Below, one piece after another: positions 54,705 to 64,000 of a DNA stretch of 64,000 nucleotides. A program made the position numbers and the translations under genes. Location: NCBI GenBank assembly GCA_963920575.1, contig OY986971.1:620001-684000 (forward strand), read 5' to 3'. The notes under the pieces were generated by a model. The model saw nothing but the letters and a program-made list of their open reading frames with translations, ran no database searches and had not been told where the DNA came from. Each line of letters opens with the position of its first letter. Position 1 is the first letter of the stretch. This stretch comes from Narthecium ossifragum (Eukaryota > Streptophyta > Magnoliopsida > Dioscoreales > Nartheciaceae).

Positions 54705-55341
54705 GAAACAAATTGAAATTAGTAAAGCTCCTCAGATTATCCAGTGAAAAAAAAATCGTAAGAATTTGTTATTTGCTTCGTAGAGAGGCATATTAAAGTT
54801 AATGTCCATGTTATTAAAATCGTAGGTTACAGGAGAAGACTTTCCATCTCCATGGGAAGGGGATGGGTTGGCAGTGTCGCAATTGTTTGATACTTTGATT
54901 CCAGCATATATGTAAGCCATTGGAAAAAGGCTTTAGGTTTATAAGCAACGAAGGTGTTTCGTTCGAGGTTTAAAGTTTCATCAGCGAAGAGCTGAGGGCG
55001 GGGTGTGACACTTACTGGAGGAGGAGAAGGGTTTGGACAGGGCTTTTCAACTACTGTAGGTGGTGATCAGCTAAGGTGTGTGGATGGCTCTCGGGCTGAC
55101 TGCTGTGCGGAGAGATTGAACTTAGAAATATGCACAGGATTCAGTTAAGTTAAGGCCATTCGACACAGGATGCTACTTGTTAATTATTAGAAGACTCGAT
55201 CGGAACAATAGAAAAGATGAAGCAGCTCTACCATATCTCAAAATAATACATAAAACACCAACATAATACATACTCGGAATACTCTGTGGGAATGGAATAA
55301 AGAAAGAAAGAAAGACGTACACCATAATATGAAGCTATAAT
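54705..55341. other. Spacer, nothing recognised
   Basis: Downstream flank of the F-box pseudogene. No gene. Confidence 0.35.
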
Positions 55342-56325
55342 TCAGCACAAATTCTCTTGGCAGCCACTAGCTAGAGCTGGAGAATTACGCATCATCTTCG
55401 GCGAGGCGATGCTTTCTGTGTACAAACAAAATGCTGTCTCACCATTTTGATAGAATAACCTAGTTGAAGTCTTCTTCCGAGTATCATAGGAAATTAGGCA
55501 TCCGCTATGCTCTCTCACTATAAAAATTCCATCTCGGAAGCCTACTGCGTCACATGGAAAATATCCCATGTCATACTTCTCGGGACGTATTACATACTAC
55601 AAGCTGTATTCTTTGATCCACGTCCCCTTGGCGTAGTCTTTCAGCTTCCATAGTTCAATCAATCCACTCTCATCGTGCATGGTCGCCAAGCAAAGGTGCG
55701 CATCCAATTCGATCATATTCAGGAAGAAGAAGGGAGCTGGAGATGGGATGAATCAGCTGATTGCTTCCTTATTCAGATTAAATGAGAGAACACCTCTAGT
55801 TGCATCGCATTGCTGCAGTGTCCAATGCAGTGCTCCGTGAAATAAAACTGGGTCATCTAGGCGCACATCAAGACTAGCTTCATGAGGCACTTTTTTTTTT
55901 TTTTGTTGATAGCTCTCCATTTATTGCTGCTCAATGTAAGGATCTCCCATACTACTGCTCCTCTTCCTCTTTTAAACTCAGTGGCGAATCGCCTGAGCAC
56001 CTTGAATTCAGTACTTGTGTAGGTGTCGAATCCTAGACTCAGCTTAAAAGGATCAGGATTGTCTGTGTTTGCTGGGAGCAGTACAGATTCCCGTGTCGTA
56101 GCGTTTACTAAATAGATGACATTGTTTCCATACAGGCATGCTAATCCATTGGCAAAGTTGGATGCACGGCACCACTTGAGCTCAAAGCAGTCGAAGTTGG
56201 TATTGGTGAACACATCGATAGATTTCCCGTCGAAATCAATCCTTGAAATTGTCAAGGGCCGAGACACCTGAATCTTGCAACGGATTTTGCAGGAAGTCAG
56301 AGAAGTATCTCAACTATGAGATCAT
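55342..56325 (-). pseudogene. F-box protein with F-box-associated domain, several stops
   Basis: Substrate-receptor subunit type of SCF ubiquitin ligases. On the minus strand from 56325: LPHDLIVEILL, in-frame TGA (56299-56297), LPAKSVARFRC, that is a typical F-box start, then an apparent deletion. The F-box-associated part follows (FANGLACLYGNNVIYLVNATTRESVLLP, LGFDTYTSTEFKVLRRF, ILTLSSNKWRAI). A frameshift follows in the homopolymer at about 55890-55904. Then LFHGALHWTLQQ, TGA (55755-55753), LCLATMHDESGLIELWKLKDY, TAG (55599-55597), and the last part with SGCLISYDTRKKTSTRLF to the final stop. Three in-frame stops, one frameshift and a deletion make this a clear pseudogene. Confidence 0.88.
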
Positions 56326-56531
56326 GCGGCAAATAAGTAGCGTTGTCCTTCTTTGATTTTATTTTGGGTCCGTTTGGATTGAGGATCTGTTTATGCATCC
56401 AAACACTTTTTTTTCAATCCTATATAACTACATTTGATGCTTGCATAACTTTTACTTTATTCATTACGCAAACTTATCATATTCTCATTCTAAACGAGCC
56501 CTTTATGTTCCTTTTCTAATATGGCTACAAT

Positions 56532-56546
56532 GTCCTCTTCCTCCTC
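56532..56546. repeat. Target-site duplication, left copy, of LINE 2
   Basis: GTCCTCTTCCTCCTC at 56532-56546 is repeated exactly at 59132-59146. Confidence 0.85.
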
Positions 56547-59131
56547 TTCTAAACGCATCAAGGATTACATGCCTATAGGTCTTTGCAATGTATACTACAA
56601 AGTAATATCCTCCATCCTAGCCAACCGCATGAAGCCAGCTCTCCAAGAGGTTGTCAGCCTTGAGCAGTCTGCCTACATGGAAGGACGGTCGATCCAGGAT
56701 AACATAGGAGCGGCCCATGAGCTCCTTCACACGCTACAGAAGGCTCCCAAGGAAGCAGCTCTTATGGCTCTCAAGATTGACATTAAGGCTGCTTATGACT
56801 CTGTTGCGTTTCATTCACAGAATTCTTGTTAGCATGAACTTCCCGGATGCCTGGATCAACTGGGTCATGGAGTGTCTCACCACTACTCACTTCTCTTTGC
56901 TTATCAATGGCAGGGTCTGTGGCTTCTTCCCCGCCGCCTGCGGACTCCGGCAAGGTGATTCGTTATCCGCCTACCTGTTCATCCTTGCCCAGGAGGCCCT
57001 CAACCAGTTTGCCAAGACTCCCCTGATTGCTCTTAAGGGTGTGTCCTACCCAGGATCAACCTTGCAGGTGAGTCATCTTCTCTACGCTGATGATTGCATC
57101 TTTGTGACTCCTGCGAGGCGTGAGGAAGCCAAGAAAGTCACCAACATCCTCAAGAGATACAAGAAGCTTGCTGGATTGGAGGTCAGCCCGGAGAAGTCCA
57201 TCACCAAATTCTCCCCCTCCACCTCCCCCTGGCGCAGGAGAACGCTGTCCCGTATCCTTGGTTTCTCGAGGCAACATGCTCCTTGGAGATACTTAGGAGT
57301 TCCCCTTGACTCGCGGCGGATACAAGTCAAGGACTTCTCACCATTGATTGATGCGGTCCAGGGGAGGCTGGCAACCTGGAAGAGCTCAACCAAAGCGCTG
57401 GTGGGGCGTGCTGTCCTGGTGCAGGCCGTTCTCCAAGCTATGCTTGTTCATGTTATGTCCTCAATTCCCACTCCGATCTCTGTTCTCAGCAAGATGGCTG
57501 CATTGGCTCGTGAATTCCTCTGGCAGGGGAAGAGGGGGTCGTTCTCCAGAGTATCTTGGGATGTTGTCTGTAGGCACAGGATGCAGGGCGGGCTTGGATT
57601 CAAAGATCTCAAAAGATGGCAGCTTGCTTTGCGAATGAAACAAGCATCCAAGTTCCTGGATTCGCGCAAGAACATATGGATTTCTATTTGCCGGGCAAAG
57701 TACAAGGTCGCTGATGCTCTTCCCTTACCGCGACACTCTGTTTCCGCTTCGTCCCTCTGGCGTTCCATTTGCAGAGCAGTGGTCATCCTCCGCAAGGGTC
57801 TACGATGGGAGCCTGGGGCAAGATGCAGAGCGAATGTCCTTCATGATTGGTGGACAGGGGATGGTCCCCTGCTCTCATACCCATGTCCGATGGTAGCTGA
57901 TGGCAATGCCTCGCAGTTGTCAGTCCAAGATCTGGTTTTAGAAGATGGCAACTGGGACTTGGTCAGGCTCACCTCCCTCTTCCATCCAAGCATGGTCGAT
58001 GGCATCCTCATGGGCACTCCGAGGCCCAGTAGCGGCAGCGACAATCTGAGATGGGTCTGAAACAAGGAAGGTAAGGTCTCCTCGGCCTCTGCCTATCATA
58101 TGCTCGAATCGCTGGAGAACCCGTGTGATTTTGAGAATCAAGCACAACTGTGGAGAAGCATTTGGAAGGCCCCTGCATGTCCCTGGGTGAGAATGTTCCT
58201 ATGGAGGCTCCTACATGGGAAGTTGCCAACCAGATCTGTGCTTTGGAATCTTTGCCTCTCCTCTGAGCATCTATGTCCTCGTTGCTGCTTTGCGGAGGAG
58301 ACTCCAGAGCACTTGCTTTTTGATTGTGGATTTGCGCGGGAGGTCTGGAATGGAGTGCTTTCTGAAACCTCCACTGCTGGCTGTAGCTTGAGCATGGATC
58401 GCTTCATTCATCTCTTGTGCCAGCCTCAGAAGGATGAGGGAGTGCGCAAGAAGTCACTACTCGTCTATGGTGCATGGTGGATTTGGAAGGAGAGATGTAA
58501 GGTTGCTGCGGGGGAGGCGAGCTTTGGTGCCTGTGAGCTGGCGCGCTTGATCAGATGGCAGTCCAGGGAGTACATCAACACCACCAACCTTCACAAGGAT
58601 AGGCCAGCTCCGGGGGTCAATACAGATATCAGGCTTCAAACATATGCTTCCTATCATTTGCCATCGGGTATGGCTGGCATTGGGGTGGCGTGCATTGGCG
58701 ACGATGATCTTCTTCTATGGTCTGAGAGTACTTCGCAATCCACTGGCTCCATTCTCCTTGGGGAGCTCCGTGCCATACATCTAGCAGCTAGCATCGCGCA
58801 GCAGCGAGGTTTCAAGCAGTTACTTATTGAGAGTGACTCACTGCATGCAACCAGGATGATAGAGAGCACGATGCCATTAACGGGGGAAACTAGGTGTGTT
58901 GTGTAGGATATCTGGTGGCTTGGACGCAACTTTACGGATTTTCGTGTCGCTTATATCCCCCGCGAGGAGAATACGCGTGCTGACTGGTTGGCTCGTGAAG
59001 CCCTTCGACTTTGTATGGACTTTTTGGATTTTGAGGGGACTAAGGGGTATGCCCCAAGTCCCCCAGGATGATTTTGTTCTCAACCCTATGCTGGGTCCTA
59101 TAGCCTTTGGGCTCAATTAATCAAAATAAAA
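56547..59131 (+). mobile_element. 5'-truncated LINE with 15-bp TSD, different family from LINE 1
   Basis: The element begins within the reverse transcriptase (KDYMPIGLCNVYYKVISS) and ends with a short 3' UTR (GGGCTCAATTAATC) and an A-rich end. No endonuclease domain is present. ORF2 is interrupted by one frameshift near 56805-56820, TGA at 58058-58060 and TAG at 58904-58906. The 15-bp target duplication is perfect, yet the element carries more coding damage than LINE 1, so it is probably older or came from a damaged template. Confidence 0.92.
56550..59071 (+). pseudogene. LINE 2 ORF2 remnant: RT, zinc-binding and RNase H
   Basis: Motifs in order: EQSAYMEGRSIQDNIGAAHE, KIDIKAAYDS (frame 1); after the frameshift FPAACGLRQGDSLSAYLF, LLYADDCIF (YADD present), a thumb region; after TGA, SIWKAPACPWVRMFLWRLLH with CPRC (zf-RVT); RNase H with SLLLGELRAIHLA-type and IESDSLHATRM words; after TAG, AYIPREENTRADWLAREALR. 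The usual QTDAS motif at the start of RNase H is not clear (NTDIRLQTYASYHL), so the first catalytic Asp may be lost. Confidence 0.88.
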
Positions 59132-59146
59132 GTCCTCTTCCTCCTC

Positions 59147-60346
59147 AGTAAAGTAAAACATATATTTTGTTGGTAAATATAAGAAACAAGGTCTTAAATG
59201 ATATTACGTTGTTTCAAGCAAATTAAGGATGAGAAAACATGGCAGAATACCAAACAGAATACATATCAGCATTAATTAAGAAGGAAAAGAAAGATCTCTC
59301 TTACCCTGTTCTTAGCTTCTTCCCTCTAAGAACGCTCCAGTTTAGTTGAATCAAGAAGAAAGCTCTAGTTTCTTATGCTATTATTCTCTACGGAGCTAGC
59401 CAGTTAACTTATGTGGTTATATAGGCATCCATATTTTTGTTTTTCATATCAAACTAGCTAGGACTCCAAGACAACTTAAACTCGGAGTCCAATTCAATCC
59501 AAGATTAATAGCAGACTACTTAACTACTGATTAAATATAACAATTAATCAAACTCCAATTCCTAAACCAATCTAACCAAATCCCTTGTTGGACTCGGAGG
59601 GAGATCTTGGAGATCATAAGCTTTGATCGTTGGTTTTTTTCATGAAAATAGCCTTAAATTTGAGAGATCTAGTCCATTGAATGGCAATGTGGAATTTTAG
59701 ATCTATTAGAGCAACTTTTGTCGGTTAAATGGAAATTAGATTCGACATACCTGATCGTGGAAATCCGTTGAATCCTCGGACTCGGAATTCTCCAAATATG
59801 ATGGACGACGTTGGTGGTGGAGCGTAAGGATTAATGGGAATCGATAGCGTTCGTTTTCGGGTTCGGGTCAGATCCGAAATCCAATAACCCGATCACTTGC
59901 AGGAGCCAACTTTCCCGGGCCGACTTATTGGGCTCAGGTCGGCCTCTGGGCTTAACAACAAAAGACCATGTAAAAGGCCGGCCTGTGATTTCGGGGCGAG
60001 AACCATCTAGTCGAAATTGGCCTCAGGCCGGGCTCTAGGATTAACACGTTAACAGTAAAAGGCATGTGAAAGCCCGGCCTGAGGTACGGGCCTATTTGTT
60101 TGACTCAGTCCAGGGCTTTATCCATTGTCAATCCATGCTCGGCAAGAACTAAAACTCCGGGTCTACTACTGTGGCCAAGATTAGCCCATGAGTAAAGTAT
60201 TTGTGCAAGCCCAACACATAATGAGCTGGGCTGGCACAGATACTTTTAGAATATTGGTATATTTTGCAGTTGCTCATCATTCCATATTCACCATCAAACC
60301 ATGATTGGAATATGCATGTTCACCATCAAACCATGCTTCACGTATA
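59147..60346. other. Spacer, no gene recognised
   Basis: GC-richer part at 59840-60130 with GGGCCGAC, GGCCGGCCTG and AAAGCCCGGCC words, possibly the relic of a transposable element end. No coding exon seen. Confidence 0.35.
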
Positions 60347-60992
60347 GGGTATGTTTGGTTCACATGAAGTACTTCATGTGTTTGGTTGCTCGGAAGTGGA
60401 CCGGAAGTGACTTCAGCCCCACTTCTAAATCACTGTAGCCAAAGCTGCCACTTCCCATTTCGACTTCGGGTCTTTTTGGCCTGAAGTCATTTGAGTGGCA
60501 TTTAAAGTGGCATTTGAAGTGGGAAATAATATTAATAATATTATTCTGTAATAAAATATTAATATAAGTAGGTCTCACATATCACCTCGTGATTGGTCAA
60601 CGTCATCTAAAATAGTATTAATAATATTATACTATAATAAAATATTAATATAAGTTATTAAATTATTAATATTTTAAGATTAAAATATTATTTGAATGTT
60701 TTAAATGGCAAATAATGTTAATAATATCATACTGTAATAAAATATTAATATAAATGGATCCCACATGTCACGTGACACCTCGTGATTGATCCACGTCATC
60801 TAAAATAGTATTATTTTTAATATTTTAATATATGGAAATTATTAAAATATTAAATAGTTGGGGATGACCATATTCCACTTCGAGCACCAACCAAACACCA
60901 GAACTCAGAAACCCCTAGAAGTCACTTCACTCCACTCCACTCCCCCAGAAGTCACTTCACTTCAGCTCACTTCTCAGCAACCAAACAGGCCC
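60347..60992. mobile_element. 646-bp MITE with GGGNNTGTTTGGTT termini (Harbinger-like)
   Basis: The left end GGGTATGTTTGGTTCACATG and the right end (complement) GGGCCTGTTTGGTTGCTGAG form imperfect terminal inverted repeats. ATA at 60344-60346 and 60993-60995 fits a 3-bp target duplication. Subterminal GAAGTGACTTC words are repeated near both ends, and the AATATTAATA interior repeats three times (60525, 60615, 60725). No coding capacity. The 3-bp duplication and GGGCC ends suggest PIF/Harbinger, but this is an inference. Confidence 0.75.
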
Positions 60993-61222
60993 ATAGTTTC
61001 AAAAAGTGGTACCCTTGTGTAACTCAATTGCAGGGAAAAAAGACCATGACCACAATAATCAAAAGCCACCATGATGTATATGAGGAAATGAAGACCTTTC
61101 TTAGGCTTCTACTTAGTTTCTTTGGTTCGATGAGAAGCAATGGACGTGAAAACTTTGAATGCACTACACTGGACTACAAAAGTATTATCTCCTTTGTTTA
61201 AAAATTGGCCGTGCTTGGTTGA

Positions 61223-63825
61223 TCATTGCAATCCATTGAGGGCCAGGGCAAAGACGGCTTCCTTTTGTTTCTTGTATTCATTGTACCGAAAGAAGAAGAA
61301 CCACAGAAAATCCACATCAATAGGGGAGATCTTTGCCTGCCAATCGAAAGAGACAAAAACATCTTAGCTTATGCCGAAAAAATAGCAAAAGGAAAGCGTG
61401 GAAATTGCTAAATTCCAACAAGAAATGTAAAAGTTACCTGGATGACAGCCCAAATTGCCCAGTATAAGTGTGATGCTAACGTATAAGTGTTTGTTTCAAC
61501 ATAAAGGGCTTCAAGATCCTTCTCAGAAACCTGCCAATAAAAGAGAGCTACGTAAATTTCAGGAAGCACAAGGCTCTATAGTGACTCTGTATTCTGTCTT
61601 CAATCAGTCAAGACAACATGTCATAGGTATTCTTTTACATGTACATAAAATTAGTCTGAGGGTATTTTCCATAAAAAAAACAAGTGCTGTTAGCAAGCAC
61701 CAGCTTCTGATACTTAAATCTCATATTACGATCAGCATTGATTGGCTATTTGGGCGAATACATGAAAATATTCAACCCTAATCTTGGTGCGGAGGAATCA
61801 AAATTTCAGAATGAGTATGCTTAACCCTCACTCTGAAAGGGCATCTTTTACTATTTTCCACAAGAGACTCAAACACCCTGAAAGAAATTACAGAGGGCAT
61901 CTTTTACTGTTTGCCATAATGCACTCTTTAGCTTATATGGCTTGCCAAGTCACAAAAGATCACGAAGGTAATAGATGCTGCTATAAATGCCCATACATCT
62001 ACAACGTGTCCTTATTTTTCACCTAGTCATCTAATCTTCACTTTGTTCATCATTTTGACTAGGTGACACTTCTCAGTACACTATTGCATAGCAAATGCTC
62101 CTAGAGCACTTTCCTCAGAGAATTTACATCTAGCTCCTACAGCAATAATGCATGAAACTTGAGGAAAGGAAAAGTTGTATTTGATCACATCCAATCATGT
62201 GAGATGAAATGGCAGATGGTGAATGTGGAGATAGCATGTCAGATGCCAATATAATGCATTCCTACTGTTGGCTGAATGAAAAAGTGTAAAGTCGGAGAGT
62301 ACAATTATTGGATTTCTAAGAACTCCCTTTGCCAAAAATAATCATGCATATAACATGTAGGACTCGAACATAAAAATCACATACCTCCTGTGGTTTATCA
62401 GGTTGCAGATAATTTCGAAAGAAATGATACTGAGTGTCCTTATCTGGATACCTACACCACATTCAGAATAAAACTGTTAGCATCACAAGTTGAAAGGAAA
62501 TAAAAAAACTAAGACTGAATCTGACTCTGACAATGCAACATACAAGCTGTAGTCAAAGTCAAACTCAGCATATCCATTGAAGTGGTTTGCAACGTCAAAG
62601 CCTCTATAGCTGTATGAACCATACTCGAAATCAATGAAGTAGATTTTCTCTGAGAACAAAAGATTAATTAGGTTCCGGAGAAAAAAAGAAACTAATCCAA
62701 CTACTACATCAATAGTGGCCAAAGCCAAGGAATCTGGCACCCAGGAATAAAAGAAAATACAGACACCTATAATACTCCCAACTCCCAAGAATGAAAACCT
62801 GACATCCCTGAGGGTACCTGTCTGGGACTGCATGCAAGCACTCGCAGCTGATGCTAGACATGGAAAAGGAATGAATAGATTGCTTACCTTCATCCTCATT
62901 TAGCAACAGATTTGTGCAAAGTAGATCATTGTGGGAAAAGACGATGGGGGCATTGAGCTGGTCAGTAAGGTCCTGTAGCAAATAGAAAGGAAATACAAAT
63001 TATGTCCATAAGATTTTGAAAAGTACAGGCATCCAACAATAAATTGAGAAAATTGACGGCTATATGCACATGTACGTAACATAACGTCATAGACTATAAT
63101 TAGCTCTTTGTAAGTATTACTACATATAACAACACGAGTTGCTCATTTATGCAGCAACGGGTTCATTCTTTGGCTTGTCATGCAAACCACATACTAATTC
63201 CTTAAATCATAGAAAGACAAGTCTGAAACTTGTTTCAAACAAGAAATGTTAGCTAGGCATGAGCATCACATTCTTGAACATTCAAGCTTCCGAGGACTGG
63301 TCTTCAGTTTTTCTTCTACCAATAATAGATGGCACTTCCAAGGAAAAATACAAGAAGCATACAACAATCCTTTGATTAAATAGTACCTTGAGTGCATTAA
63401 CTTCTTCACGCAGTTCATCGAAAGAAATCGTCTTGTACTTAGCTTGCTTCTCGCTGTCTTCAAAGTTCAGTACCGCAGCTGCGACCAGCTTTCATTTAGC
63501 TGAAGATGATCTCACAAGCATACACAATATATCTAAAGAGCGACATAAGTGTTCCAAGTGATGTGATACTGGACCATTGGTTGCAATTTGGTTAACATAA
63601 ATGGAAACATCATGCATCAAGCAAGTGATACAGAAGAGTCAAAGATCACGCTTTAACGAGCTAAAAATAATAGATGGTGTAATACATAGACAAGAGAGAA
63701 ACCTTTCTCAAGGAACTTGAAGATATCATTCCATAGCTGTGGTTCTCTAGAACCAGGTATGTCAACCTGATGGAACCTACAGAGTTGCCTTGCAATTTCA
63801 GCAGCTAGCTTCGGCTTCCTCACAT
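61223..63825 (-). CDS. EKI: Ethanolamine kinase (choline/ethanolamine kinase family), 5' partial
   Basis: Cytosolic kinase that phosphorylates ethanolamine with ATP, the first step of the CDP-ethanolamine route to phosphatidylethanolamine. Eight exons in phase: 63825-63703, 63478-63387, 62972-62888, 62649-62544, 62451-62385, 61530-61438 and 61336-61223 (seven listed with firm sites), preceded by exons outside the window. Motifs: DVRKPKLAAEI, FHQVDIPGSREPQLW, VFSHNDLLCTNLLL (catalytic HND), KIYFIDFEYGSYSYRGFDVANHF (IDFEY metal/catalytic motif), YPDKDTQYHFFRNYLQ, TLASHLYWAIWAVIQAKISP, and a C-terminal Phe/Tyr-rich end to TGA. No disruption was found. Ethanolamine rather than choline kinase is inferred from the plant-type sequence. 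On close count seven exons are supported here. The 63826-64000 stretch reads as intron or upstream sequence and matches 48635-48809 of the inverted pseudogene. Confidence 0.93.
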
Positions 63826-64000
63826 CTGCCAAGTAAACATTGAGTTATTTTACCTATAGAAACAATTACAGGAATTATATCGAGATGCAAAAAGAAGGGA
63901 AAAGCGTACAATTCAACTGAATTACTACACGTAAAAGATGGTCATAGCATAAATCTTTTAGCGTGGCAAACAATTTGCTGGCCGTCGTCCTACAAAGTAC
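63826..64000 (-). other. Ethanolamine kinase intron at the window edge
   Basis: Strongly similar to 48635-48809 on the other strand, so the inverted duplication reaches the window end and continues beyond it. Confidence 0.6.

Overview
The window is plant nuclear DNA. Genes are split by many GT-AG introns, two chloroplast-type proteins carry transit peptides, a plant tRNA-Gly(GCC) is present, and plant LINEs with an RNase H domain, hAT-type elements and MITEs are common. GC- and Ala-rich first exons beside AT-rich introns and spacers suggest a monocot, but I cannot name the species. A 200-base run of N marks an assembly gap.

Layout. 1-2187 (+): C-terminal exons of a respiratory burst NADPH oxidase. 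3853-5205 (-): broken 5' half of an NRT1/PTR transporter gene. 6080-6150 (-): tRNA-Gly. 6.2-18.3 kb: AT-rich spacer with a young, nearly full ORF2-type LINE (11003-15181) that has a perfect target-site duplication. The LINE sits in one copy of a local duplication whose second copy keeps a site without the insertion. 18322-23718 (+): complete 13-exon plastid KAS II gene. 25090-34504 (-): complete 19-exon RRP12 gene, tail to tail with KAS II. RRP12 shares a 355-bp upstream region, with telo-boxes and site II motifs, with a small PMEI-like gene (34860-35409, +) that carries a one-base frameshift. 35549-36964: hAT-like non-autonomous element carrying three 147-bp repeats. About 40186-40754: end of another hAT-like element beside the gap. 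40959-41546 (-): small conserved membrane protein.

From 43 to 59 kb the window is a graveyard of gene fragments: ARV1 exons 1-2, a peroxiredoxin Q fragment that has lost its peroxidatic Cys, an ethanolamine kinase pseudogene, an N-terminal HAD-hydrolase fragment, an F-box pseudogene, and a 5'-truncated LINE with its own target-site duplication. 61223-63825 (-) holds the last eight exons of a seemingly intact ethanolamine kinase gene. Its inverted, decayed copy is the pseudogene at 48.6-50.5 kb.

The intact genes are ordinary housekeeping or signalling genes and form no operon or shared pathway. The most unusual structure is in the repeats. A dispersed element built from alternating TACCGAT/ATCGGTA words occurs four times. 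A 170-bp-arm inverted repeat (46119-46497) lies directly upstream of the peroxiredoxin fragment. The local duplication gives an in-window empty-site comparison for the LINE. I found no clear evidence for a wholly new biological system.
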